A stretch of 64,000 nucleotides of DNA from Arthrobacter sp. ov407. Its GTDB lineage: Bacteria > Actinomycetota > Actinomycetes > Actinomycetales > Micrococcaceae. Positions within the stretch are counted from its first letter, which is position 1; each line of letters starts with the position of its first letter. The stretch lies in the NCBI RefSeq assembly GCF_900102895.1, contig NZ_FNGD01000006.1, positions 183,970-247,969 on the forward strand, given 5' to 3'. The notes under the pieces were generated by a model that was not told where the DNA came from, searched no databases, and saw nothing but the letters and a program-made list of their open reading frames with translations. Positions 34,274 through 43,069 of the stretch are shown in pieces. The position numbers and the translations under genes were made by a program.

Positions 34274-35296
34274 ATGGACCTGAACACCATCGAGGCCGTG
34301 GTCCGCACCGCGGATCCGGCGCAGTGGCGCCAAGGCGACGCCTGGCTCGCGGGGGGAACCGTGCTTTTCTCCTCCGGGGGTCCCGGCTCCGGACAGGAAC
34401 CGCTCCGGCGCCTCCTGGACCTCGGCTCCACCGACTGGGCACCCCTGGCGGTCTCGGCGGCCGGCATCGAGCTGGCGGCCACCTGCACCATCGCGCAACT
34501 GTATGCATTCCCCGACTCGGACGCCGGCCGGGGACTGGGGGGGAACTGGCCCGGCGTGGAGCTCGTCCGCCCCTGCTGCGAGTCCTTTGTGGCCTCCTTC
34601 AAGGTCTGGACCATGTCCACGGTGGGCGGCAACCTGTGCACCTCCCTGCCAGCCGGGCCCATGATCTCGCTCTGCGCGGCGCTCGACGGCACGGCCACCA
34701 TTTTGGGCCCCGGTGGCGCCCGCCGCACGCTCCCCGTGCTGGAGTTCGTCACGGGCGACGGGACGAACTGCCTCGCTCCCGGCGAGCTCCTGCGCAGCGT
34801 GAGCCTGCCGGCGGCGGCCCTGTCCTCCCGGGTGGCCTTCCGCCGGCTGTCGCTGAGCAACCTGGGCAGGTCCGCGGTGCTGCTGATCGGAAGGCTCGAC
34901 GCCGGCGGCGCCCTCGTCCTGACCGTCACCGCAGCCACCAAACGCCCCGTGCAGCTGCGCCTGAAGCCCTCCGCGGCGGCGCTCGCCGACGCCCTCACTG
35001 ATGCCCTCTCCGAGGCCCTCTCCGAGGCCCTGGATGCCGCCATCCCCGATGAGCTGTACCACGACGACGTCCACGGCCTGCCCGCCTGGCGCAAGGACAT
35101 GACATACCGGCTGGCCCATGAAATCCAGGCCGAACTCACCCCCCCGGCAGGCCGTGACCCGTTACGCGTATCCGGTGACTTCTGGCCGCCGCGGGGCAGG
35201 CCCCTGAACGCTGGGCCCTTGAACGCTGGGCCCTTGAACGCTGGGCCCCTGCGCACAGAGTCCCCGAGCGCCGGGTCCCGGACGGAAGGGGCCTGA
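34274..35296 (+). CDS. xanthine dehydrogenase FAD-binding subunit
   Basis: A 340-residue subunit that passes electrons from the [2Fe-2S] centres to FAD. The FAD-binding segments are [12 protein letters not shown] near residue 25 and [18 protein letters not shown] around residue 115; the CO_deh_flav_C-like region starts near [18 protein letters not shown] sits directly before the ATG. The last ~45 residues are low in complexity and include [17 protein letters not shown], encoded by three 15-bp tandem repeats, so the tail has grown by slippage. The stop lies two bases before the next start, so coupling is likely. Confidence 0.88.
   Translation: MDLNTIEAVVRTADPAQWRQGDAWLAGGTVLFSSGGPGSGQEPLRRLLDLGSTDWAPLAVSAAGIELAATCTIAQLYAFPDSDAGRGLGGNWPGVELVRPCCESFVASFKVWTMSTVGGNLCTSLPAGPMISLCAALDGTATILGPGGARRTLPVLEFVTGDGTNCLAPGELLRSVSLPAAALSSRVAFRRLSLSNLGRSAVLLIGRLDAGGALVLTVTAATKRPVQLRLKPSAAALADALTDALSEALSEALDAAIPDELYHDDVHGLPAWRKDMTYRLAHEIQAELTPPAGRDPLRVSGDFWPPRGRPLNAGPLNAGPLNAGPLRTESPSAGSRTEGA
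35201..35245 (+). repeat. three 15-bp tandem repeats in coding sequence
   Basis: Three head-to-tail copies of CCC[CT]TGAACGCTGGG lie inside the FAD-subunit gene and encode PLNAG three times; a partial fourth follows. The unit is a multiple of three, so copy-number changes stay in frame. Confidence 0.85.
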
Positions 35297-35298
35297 GC

Positions 35299-38166
35299 AT
35301 GTCCATCGAGATCAACGGCGTCCCGGCGCAGGCCGAACCCCGGCCCGGCCAGTGCCTGCGGACCTTCCTTCGCGAACAGGGGAACCTGGGCGTCAAGAAG
35401 GGCTGCGACGCCGGCGACTGCGGCGCGTGCACGGTGCATGTGGACGGAGTGCCGGTGCACAGCTGCATTTATCCCGCCGTCCGCGCCGAGGGCCGCGCCG
35501 TCACCACGGTGGAAGGATTGGCTGCCACCTGTGCCGCCGGCGGACCTGATGACCCCGACGGCGCCGCCCTCCATCCGATGCAGCAGCAGTTCCTGGACCG
35601 GCAGGGCTTCCAATGCGGTTTTTGCACGGCCGGCATGGTGATGACGGCCGCGACCTTCGATGACGGGCAGAAGGCGGACCTGCCGCGGAACCTCAAGGGC
35701 AACCTGTGCCGGTGCACCGGGTACACGGCCATCGAGGACGCCGTCTGCGGGAGGGGAAGCCACCCGGACATGCCCGGTGCCGACACCTCCGGCACGGGCC
35801 CTTCTGATACAGACAAGGCAACCGCCGGGCACGGCCGGCCGGAGCCGCGGCCCGGACAGCTGGGGGACGACGTTCCCGCACCCGCCGGCCTCGCCATCGT
35901 CACGGGGCAGGCCCGCTACACCCTGGACGTCCCGGCCGACGAACTGCCCGGGCTGCTGCACGTGAAGCTGCTGCGCTCCCCGCATGCCCACGCCCGGATC
36001 CGCTCCATCGACACGGCGGCCGCGCTGGCGACTCCCGGCGTCGCGGCGGTCTTCACCCACGAGGACTCCCCGGCGCAGCTGTTTTCGACCGCGCAGCACG
36101 AGCTCTACACCGACGACCCGGACGATACCCGCGTGTTCGACGACGTCGTGCGGTTCATCGGCCAGCGGGTCGCCGCCGTAGTCGCCGGCACGGTCGCGGC
36201 GGCGGAGGCAGGCGTGCGGGCCCTGAAGGTCGACTACGAGGTACTGGACGCCGTCCTCACCCCGGAGAACGCCATGCTCCCCGGGGCCCCCGCCCTCCAC
36301 GGGGACAAGGACGCAGCTACGGCCCGCATCAGCCGGCCGGACCGGAACGTCGTGGCGGAACTGCATTCAGAGCTCGGCGATATGTCGGCCGGTTTCGCCG
36401 CGGCGGACTTCATCCACGAACACACATATCGGACTCAACGGGTGCAGCACATGGCGCTCGAAACCCATGCCTCGATCGCCTCCTTCGGCAGCGACGGGCG
36501 GCTGCTGATCCGCACGTCCAGCCAGGTCCCGTTCCTGGTGCGGCGGACTCTGGGCCGGGTATTCGGCCTGCCGGAAGAGCAGATCCGGGTGGTGGCGGGA
36601 CGGGTGGGCGGCGGTTTTGGCGGCAAACAAGAGGTGCTCACCGAGGACGTCGTGGCGCTGGCCGCACTGAAGCTCCACCGCCCCGTGCAGCTTGAATTCA
36701 CCCGGACCGAACAGTTCACCGCCGCCACCACCAAGCATCCCTTCACCATCCATCTCAAGGCCGGCGCCAGCCGCGACGGCATGCTGACCGCACTCCAGCT
36801 GGAGGTGCTGACCAACACGGGCGCCTACGGCAACCACGCGGTCGGGGTCATGTTCCACGGCTGCGGCGAGTCGCTGGCGGTGTACAAGTGCGCCAACAAG
36901 AAGGTGGACGCCCACGCCGTGTACACCAACACCGTGCCGTCCGGTGCCTTCCGCGGCTATGGATTGAGCCAGATGATCTTCGCGATCGAATCCGGCATCG
37001 ACGAGCTCGCGACAGGCATCGGCATGGACCCCCTGGAGTTCCGCCGCCGGAACATGGTCCGGGAAGGCGACGACATGCTTTCCGTCCGCGACGAGCCCCA
37101 AGAGGACGTCCGCTACGGCAGCTACGGCCTGGACCAGTGCACAAAGCTGGTGGAGGATGCCCTGGCCCGCGGACTGGAACGCTACCGGGCCGTCGGCCTC
37201 GACAGCCTGGGCCCGGACTGGGTGGTCGGGGAGGGGACTGCCCTGTCCATGATCGACACAGTCCCGCCACGCGGCCACTTTGCCCACTCCAGGCTCCGGC
37301 TCCTGCCCGACGGGACGTACGCCGCCGACGTCGGGACGGCAGAATTCGGCAACGGCACCACCACCGTCCACGCGCAACTCGCGGCCACTGCGCTGTCCAC
37401 CTCTGCCGCCCGCGTCACCGTGCGGCAGTCCGACACCGATCTCGTGGAGCACGATTCCGGTGCGTTCGGATCCGCCGGCACCGTAGTGGCGGGCAAAGCG
37501 ACGCTGGCCGCCGCAGAGGGCCTCGCGCTCCGCATCCGGGCCTTCGCCGCCGGCATCCGCCGGGTGCAGTCCTCCGGCTGCGTGCTGGACGAGGATGCCG
37601 TGGTCTGCGAGGGAACCCGGGTGCCCCTGACGGAAATTTACGGCGCCGCGGAGCAGGCCGGCGTCGACCTCGCCGCGGAGGGGCGTTGGGGCGGGACACC
37701 GCGTTCAGTGGCGTTCAATGTCCAGGGCTTTCGGGTGGCCGTGAACACCGGGACCGGGGAGTTGCGGATCCTGCAGAGCGTGCAGGCGGCCGATGCCGGC
37801 GTGGTGGTCAATCCGCGCCAGTGCCGCGGACAGATCGAAGGCGGGATCGCGCAGGCCCTCGGCTCTGCGCTGTACGAGGAGGTCAAAGTGGACGACGCCG
37901 GTCGCGTCACCACCGACGTCCTGCGGCAGTACCACGTCCCCTCCTTCGCCGACGTGCCGCGCAGCGAGGTGTACTTCGCCGACACCAGCGACAAGCTGGG
38001 CCCGCTGGGCGCGAAGTCCATGAGCGAGAGTCCGTTCAATCCGGTGGCGCCGGCGCTCGCGAACGCCATCCGGAACGCGACCGGCGTGAGGTTCTCCCAG
38101 CTGCCCATCTCCCGGGACAAGATCTATCTGGGCCTGAAGGAAGCAGGGCTGGTCCCCTCACGTTGA
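35299..38166 (+). CDS. xanthine dehydrogenase, fused [2Fe-2S] and molybdopterin subunits
   Basis: A 955-residue fusion. Residues 1-155 are a [2Fe-2S] subunit with Cys36, Cys41, Cys44 and Cys56 for the plant-type cluster and Cys106, Cys109, Cys137 and Cys139 for the second. A linker of about 40 polar residues leads to a full molybdenum hydroxylase subunit (about 200-955) with [50 protein letters not shown] and the catalytic-Glu region [12 protein letters not shown]. It oxidises xanthine, and probably hypoxanthine, to urate. The GCCATATTAAG-type C-terminus of other species is not considered. Together with the FAD subunit it makes a two-gene enzyme. Confidence 0.92.
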   Translation: MSIEINGVPAQAEPRPGQCLRTFLREQGNLGVKKGCDAGDCGACTVHVDGVPVHSCIYPAVRAEGRAVTTVEGLAATCAAGGPDDPDGAALHPMQQQFLDRQGFQCGFCTAGMVMTAATFDDGQKADLPRNLKGNLCRCTGYTAIEDAVCGRGSHPDMPGADTSGTGPSDTDKATAGHGRPEPRPGQLGDDVPAPAGLAIVTGQARYTLDVPADELPGLLHVKLLRSPHAHARIRSIDTAAALATPGVAAVFTHEDSPAQLFSTAQHELYTDDPDDTRVFDDVVRFIGQRVAAVVAGTVAAAEAGVRALKVDYEVLDAVLTPENAMLPGAPALHGDKDAATARISRPDRNVVAELHSELGDMSAGFAAADFIHEHTYRTQRVQHMALETHASIASFGSDGRLLIRTSSQVPFLVRRTLGRVFGLPEEQIRVVAGRVGGGFGGKQEVLTEDVVALAALKLHRPVQLEFTRTEQFTAATTKHPFTIHLKAGASRDGMLTALQLEVLTNTGAYGNHAVGVMFHGCGESLAVYKCANKKVDAHAVYTNTVPSGAFRGYGLSQMIFAIESGIDELATGIGMDPLEFRRRNMVREGDDMLSVRDEPQEDVRYGSYGLDQCTKLVEDALARGLERYRAVGLDSLGPDWVVGEGTALSMIDTVPPRGHFAHSRLRLLPDGTYAADVGTAEFGNGTTTVHAQLAATALSTSAARVTVRQSDTDLVEHDSGAFGSAGTVVAGKATLAAAEGLALRIRAFAAGIRRVQSSGCVLDEDAVVCEGTRVPLTEIYGAAEQAGVDLAAEGRWGGTPRSVAFNVQGFRVAVNTGTGELRILQSVQAADAGVVVNPRQCRGQIEGGIAQALGSALYEEVKVDDAGRVTTDVLRQYHVPSFADVPRSEVYFADTSDKLGPLGAKSMSESPFNPVAPALANAIRNATGVRFSQLPISRDKIYLGLKEAGLVPSR

Positions 38167-38188
38167 GAGTCTCAATCATCGCCCGACG

Positions 38189-38713
38189 TTAGGCCGCCGG
38201 GTACCACACCCGCTTTCCGTCAACGCGCGCGAAGGAAGTCAGAGTGTGGGGTTTGGCGGACTTTTCCGTCATGATGTCCAGCACCCCGATATTCCGGACC
38301 AAGAGCGCGTCACCGATCAGCGAGCGGTGGCAGCGCCAGGGGACGGCTTCCGCGCACATGATTGCGGAATCGTTGGTCCGCCCGCGTTCTAGCAGTTGGT
38401 CGACGGCCGTGGAGAATTCTTCGGTCTGCATGTAGTCCGCGTATCCCCGGAACGACGCGTTTCGCCAGGCGCCGTTGGGGCTGTCCTTTCGGGCGTGCCG
38501 CAGGCCGCCGAGGGATTCCATTCGCCGGTAGGTGATTCCGCTGGCCCGCACGCTCGCCGCCAGCGCGTCCCCGTTGAACTGTGGATTGTGGCGCGACTTC
38601 GGGACAGTGCGCACGTCGATCAGCTTCGTGACGCCGTGGGCCTGCAGGATGCCGATGAATTCGCCGATGGGATGAGTGGAGTGCCCCACCGTGAAGATGG
38701 TCATGTCCGTCAT
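38189..38713 (-). CDS. DUF488 domain protein
   Basis: A 174-residue DUF488 protein. Family marks are FTVGHSTHPIGEFIGIL at the N-terminus, KLIDVRTVPKSRHNPQFN, SLGGLRHARKDSPNG and the Cys/His segment IMCAEAVPWRCHRSLIGDAL. The function of DUF488 is not settled. It sits between the xanthine dehydrogenase gene (convergent) and a uracil-DNA-glycosylase-like gene (divergent), interrupting the purine cluster; the divergent pair may share a control region at 38714-38808. Confidence 0.9.
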   Translation of the reverse strand: MTDMTIFTVGHSTHPIGEFIGILQAHGVTKLIDVRTVPKSRHNPQFNGDALAASVRASGITYRRMESLGGLRHARKDSPNGAWRNASFRGYADYMQTEEFSTAVDQLLERGRTNDSAIMCAEAVPWRCHRSLIGDALLVRNIGVLDIMTEKSAKPHTLTSFARVDGKRVWYPAA

Positions 38714-38808
38714 GCCCCCATGCTAAGGCGGCAGGGACGCCTGTGTCGGGGGTGGAGCGGCCCGGATAGTCTGGGGGACCTACGGGCTGCCAACGAAAAG
38801 GGCACGGA

Positions 38809-39444
38809 ATGACTTCATCCTCCATCGATGGCTTTGTTGACCGTCTCGCGGCCGTGGCAACAGGGCCGGGGTGCAACAACTTCTTCGATTTTGCCGTTGC
38901 CGCCAATGCCCTGCGCCGCCGAAACCTGGAGCTCTATCTGCAGGAAATGCTGGACCGGCGCCCGGACGTGCTGCTGCTGGGCGAAGCACCGGGATTCCGG
39001 GGCATGAGGATCACGGGTATTCCCTTCACCAACCGCACAATGTTCGAAGGCCCCGCCAACGGGTTCGGGCTGTTTGGGCCGGGGAAGGGCTACGTGCTGC
39101 CGGCGGATGCTGCGGGAATCGCGGCGGAGCCGACGGCCACGGTGATGTGGGAAGTGCTGGCCGAGCTGGACTTCCTTCCGTTGCTCTGGAGCGCCTGCCC
39201 GTGGCATACCCATGTGCCCGGGCGGCCGCTGTCCAACCGCACGCCGAGGGCCTCCGAGGCTGCGCTGGGAACTCCGTTTTGGCAGGCATTGATCGAAGCG
39301 TTTGCCATCGAAACCGTGGTGGCCGTGGGCAATGTGGCGCACCGCAGCCTGCAGCGGAGCGGCCTGGACGTGCCAAAAATCAGGCATCCGGCCCATGGAG
39401 GCCGGTCCGGTTTCAAGCGCGGGCTGCAGGAGCTTTTGCCCTAA
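38809..39444 (+). CDS. uracil-DNA glycosylase superfamily protein
   Basis: A 211-residue protein of the UDG superfamily. Motif 1 appears as VLLLGEAPGFRGMRITGIPF and the second active-site region as IRHPAHGGRSGF near the C-terminus; CPWHTHVPGRPLSNRTP lies between. There are no clear [4Fe-4S] cysteines of families 4 or 5. It may remove damaged bases, but this group is only loosely related to proven enzymes. ATG 38809 was kept because AAAGGGC precedes it. Confidence 0.82.
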   Translation: MTSSSIDGFVDRLAAVATGPGCNNFFDFAVAANALRRRNLELYLQEMLDRRPDVLLLGEAPGFRGMRITGIPFTNRTMFEGPANGFGLFGPGKGYVLPADAAGIAAEPTATVMWEVLAELDFLPLLWSACPWHTHVPGRPLSNRTPRASEAALGTPFWQALIEAFAIETVVAVGNVAHRSLQRSGLDVPKIRHPAHGGRSGFKRGLQELLP

Positions 39445-39454
39445 TCGAGGGGCA

Positions 39455-40063
39455 TTAATCAAGGAGGTGCAGCTGTTCCGGGGAGTCGAGGTCCTGGCCG
39501 CCGGAGAGGTCGCTGCAGTCCACCAGATCAACCAGGTCCGGGTGGGTCTGCAGGAAGACGCGTGCTCCGGCGTCGCCCGTTGCAGTTTCCGCGGCTTCAG
39601 CGCGAAGTAAGGCATCGAGCAGCAGCGGGTGTCCCCGCTGCAGCTTCCCCTCCACATCGAAGTAGGCGGCGGCCGTCACCCGGCCGGGCCGGTGGGACGC
39701 CAGCAGCCGGGCCACGGTCTCGGTGGTCAGCCCTGGCTGGTCCACCAGCGCGATGAGCACATGGTCCGCTGGGGGCGCCGCGGCAACGCCGGCCCGGAAC
39801 GAACTGCCCATCCCGGTGTCCCAGACAGGGTTGTCGATGACCCGGTGCCGGCTGAGGTCGGTGGCGGCGCGGACCGTTGCCGCATCAGCGCCGAGCACCG
39901 TCACCACTTCCCGGCAGCCGCCCGCGAGCAGCACGTCAGCGATCACTTCGACCAGCGTGCGGCCACGGAAGGGGAGCAACGCCTTGGGCCCGAGCCCCAG
40001 CCGCGTCCCGGCTCCGGCGGCCAGCAGCACCGCCGTAGTGCCCGGTGCGCGGCTATCACCCAT
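39455..40063 (-). CDS. MocA-like molybdenum cofactor cytidylyltransferase
   Basis: A 202-residue nucleotidyltransferase. The signature LLAAGAGTRLGLGPKALLPF gives the GTRxG...K nucleotide-binding loop; VLIALVDQPGLT is the metal-binding and base-recognition region, and RGHPLLLDALL is the conserved late motif. It resembles MocA, which adds CMP to molybdopterin for the xanthine oxidase family. Its place downstream of uraD-uraH and near the xanthine dehydrogenase genes supports a role in making MCD cofactor for that enzyme. Only six bases separate it from uraH. Confidence 0.85.
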   Translation of the reverse strand: MGDSRAPGTTAVLLAAGAGTRLGLGPKALLPFRGRTLVEVIADVLLAGGCREVVTVLGADAATVRAATDLSRHRVIDNPVWDTGMGSSFRAGVAAAPPADHVLIALVDQPGLTTETVARLLASHRPGRVTAAAYFDVEGKLQRGHPLLLDALLRAEAAETATGDAGARVFLQTHPDLVDLVDCSDLSGGQDLDSPEQLHLLD

Positions 40064-40069
40064 CTGCCA

Positions 40070-40411
40070 CTAGCTGCCCCGGTAGGTGGAGTAGGCGAAG
40101 GGGCTGAGCAGCAGGGGGACGTGGTAGTGGGGCTGCGTTTGGGAGACAGCGAAGACCAGCGTGACTTGGGGAAAGAAGGTCTCGGTCCCGGCGGCGGCGT
40201 AATAGGTTCCGGTGTCGAAGCCCAGCCGGTACGTGCCGGAGCCCAGGCTGTCGGGGCCGAGCGATGTGACGCGCCCGTCGTCATCCGTGGCGCCGGCCGC
40301 GATCCTGACCCAGCGTTCGCCGTCGAGCATGTCCAAAGTGACGGCGACGCCCGCGGCGGGTTTGCCGGAGCCGGTGTCCAGGACGTGCGTAGTGATGTGG
40401 GAAGTGCTCAT
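40070..40411 (-). CDS. uraH: 5-hydroxyisourate hydrolase
   Basis: A 113-residue transthyretin-like HIU hydrolase. The N-terminal THVLDTGSGKPAAGVAVTL holds the catalytic His; FFPQVTLVF and YHVPLLLSPFAYSTYRGS are the family C-terminus, where the YRGS tail distinguishes the enzyme from transthyretin. It hydrolyses the uricase product to OHCU. The ATG at 40411 overlaps the uraD stop (ATGA). Confidence 0.96.
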   Translation of the reverse strand: MSTSHITTHVLDTGSGKPAAGVAVTLDMLDGERWVRIAAGATDDDGRVTSLGPDSLGSGTYRLGFDTGTYYAAAGTETFFPQVTLVFAVSQTQPHYHVPLLLSPFAYSTYRGS

Positions 40412-40905
40412 GCGCTGATCAGTCCTTCGAGTCGGAGTACCGCGATTTCGCGCAGCTGCTGGCCGATGACTTCTAGTTCGTCTTCGGGAGTGTGGGCGAG
40501 CCTGGTGTTGATGGCGGCGAGGATCTCCTCCCGGCTGCGGCCGGCCGCCCGGATCAGGAAGACCTGGCCGAATTTCTGTTCATAGTTCCGGTTCCCCTCG
40601 GAGATGGCCGCGGCGACGGCCGGATCCGGGGCGCCAAGAGTTGCCTGCTCCGAACGGGAGAGCCGGGCCTCCGTGCTGTTTCCTGCGGGCCGTTCGCCGA
40701 TGCGGGGATGGTGGGCCAGGGCGGTCTCCACTTCCGCGTCCGTGAAGGGTTCCGCCGCGCGGCGGGCGGCGTCGAGGAGGCTTCCGGTGCTGCCGAAGGG
40801 TCGGGAATCGACGATCTCCTCAATCCACCGGCCAATGTCCAGGCAGGGACGCAGGGCGGTGACGGCCTCCGTGCGCCCGGCAGCGTTAAAGTCTTCCAAC
40901 AGCAT
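40408..40905 (-). CDS. uraD: OHCU decarboxylase
   Basis: A 165-residue 2-oxo-4-hydroxy-4-carboxy-5-ureidoimidazoline decarboxylase giving (S)-allantoin. Visible motifs are SRPFGSTGSLLDAARR, ALAHHPRIGERP with the catalytic His, and FGQVFLIRAAGRSREEILAA. It is first in the uraD-uraH-mocA-like unit and coupled to uraH by ATGA. Uricase itself is encoded 7 kb away, so the urate-to-allantoin steps are split between two minus-strand units. Confidence 0.95.
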   Translation of the reverse strand: MLLEDFNAAGRTEAVTALRPCLDIGRWIEEIVDSRPFGSTGSLLDAARRAAEPFTDAEVETALAHHPRIGERPAGNSTEARLSRSEQATLGAPDPAVAAAISEGNRNYEQKFGQVFLIRAAGRSREEILAAINTRLAHTPEDELEVIGQQLREIAVLRLEGLISA

Positions 40906-40949
40906 GTGTCAGATCCTTTGTATCAAGGCAGGATTCGCGTCCGTCCCGG

Positions 40950-41870
<921 letters not shown>

Positions 41871-42959
41871 TCAGTACGTGGGGCCTACTCTAGTGTGCGC
41901 GGCACGTTCGTCGAGCACAGCCAGGGCCATCCTCGAGCGCCTCGGCAGGGGGGAACAGGCCAGCCGCAGCCAGGCGCCGTCGGAATAAGCATGGAACCGG
42001 TCCGGGCTGACGTGCAGCTCTTCCGCGGCGGCCAGGACCCGGGTGTGGGCCGCCATGTACCGTTCCAGCGACGTGCGGGTGTGGCGGGCATGCAGTTCCA
42101 GATGAACGTCCAGGTTGGCCAGATCCAGGGCGGCCTCGGCCTGGGCGGTGTCGTCGAAATCCAGCAGGCCCAGCGGCGAGGAGCCGCCGGCGGTCAGGAT
42201 TTGCTTGTCATGAAGGTCGCCGTGCGCCCAGACCAGTGGATCCGGTGCCGTCCGGAGCAGGTTCTGCGCCACTTCGTCGGCCCGGGCACTCAGAGCGGCT
42301 CCGTGCGCTGCAGCTTCCGGGACGCCATTGTAGTGCCGCAGCCACCGCTTCACCCACCGCCGCAGATCGGCGACCTCCACCTCCGGGGAATGGACGGGGA
42401 GGGCGGCCAGGGCTGCGTGCCCGGCGGAGCTGCCCACCTGGGCGGTCCAGGCGAGCTGCCATTGCTCCCAGAGCCGGTCGAGCCCTGCATCGCTGAGACC
42501 CGCGTGGTCGTCGGCCAAATCCCCGAGCGTCCGGCCGGGAACGGCGCTGAAGACGATGACGTCCTCAGAGTTCCGCAGCACCCTGGGCGCCGTGAAGGTC
42601 TCGGGGTCCAGGAGAAGTTCGGTTTGTGCGCAGCGTTCGGCGGGCACAATCGCACCGCCCGGCAGGAAGACCTTGATGTAGCCGGCCGCCGCCCGGATGA
42701 CGGCGCGCATGTGCGGCCGGTAGGACACCAGTTCCCCGTGCCGAGCCTCCGCCCGCAGGGACGGCAGCGCCGGATCGTCCGCGGGCAACAGCTCGAACAC
42801 TCCGGCACGCAACACGCCTCCACGGACGCCGGCCTGCCCCGCCGCAACGACCTCCAGGACGTAGTCGCCGACCGTGCTGTCCGGCCACGCCCGGTGGATC
42901 TGCCAGGTTTGCCCGGAAGAGTCGACGGCGGACGGCGGGACCGGCGAGCGCCAGCTCAT
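41871..42959 (-). CDS. aminoglycoside-phosphotransferase-fold kinase
   Basis: A 362-residue kinase-like protein. The catalytic loop is VWAHGDLHDKQILT (HGDLHxxQ, with Gln in place of the usual Asn) and the metal-binding region LGLLDFDDTAQAEAALDLAN. Upstream of these, RNSEDVIVFSAVPGRTLGDL is the lobe hinge. It would phosphorylate a small alcohol, sugar or aminosugar. The ATG at 42959 (MSWRSPVPP) overlaps the stop of a 37-codon ORF by ATGA; the longer frame to 43172 runs across that ORF and the ABC gene. It ends an operon of glycosyltransferases and an ABC exporter, so its substrate may be a glycoconjugate part. A resistance role is not indicated. Confidence 0.82.
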   Translation of the reverse strand: MSWRSPVPPSAVDSSGQTWQIHRAWPDSTVGDYVLEVVAAGQAGVRGGVLRAGVFELLPADDPALPSLRAEARHGELVSYRPHMRAVIRAAAGYIKVFLPGGAIVPAERCAQTELLLDPETFTAPRVLRNSEDVIVFSAVPGRTLGDLADDHAGLSDAGLDRLWEQWQLAWTAQVGSSAGHAALAALPVHSPEVEVADLRRWVKRWLRHYNGVPEAAAHGAALSARADEVAQNLLRTAPDPLVWAHGDLHDKQILTAGGSSPLGLLDFDDTAQAEAALDLANLDVHLELHARHTRTSLERYMAAHTRVLAAAEELHVSPDRFHAYSDGAWLRLACSPLPRRSRMALAVLDERAAHTRVGPTY

Positions 42960-43069
42960 GCGATCAACTCCAAGGCTCGGCGGATAGGCCAGTCCGGCGG
43001 GTCCAGGAAGCGCTCTGCCGCGTGCAGGCATTGTCCCTGCAGCCGTTGTCCCTGCGGGGCAGCGCTCAT
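42956..43069 (-). CDS. 37-residue small protein, coupled at both ends
   Basis: A short frame between the ABC exporter and the phosphotransferase. Its ATG (43069) overlaps the ABC stop as ATGA, and its own TGA (42956-42958) overlaps the ATG of the phosphotransferase as ATGA. The peptide starts MSAAPQGQRLQG, has one Cys (residue 14), and continues AAERFLDPPDWPIRRALELI, likely helical at its C-terminal end. No signal peptide or transmembrane segment is present. It could be a real small protein, a peptide precursor for the exporter, or only a translation relay. Two independent ATGA junctions make chance occurrence less likely. No known family recognised. Confidence 0.6.
   Translation of the reverse strand: MSAAPQGQRLQGQCLHAAERFLDPPDWPIRRALELIA

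Noticed and set aside
41871-42959. Aminoglycoside resistance gene
   Set aside because: The fold matches APH but the position at the end of a glycosyltransferase/ABC operon and the HGDLHxxQ variant loop give no support for antibiotic specificity.
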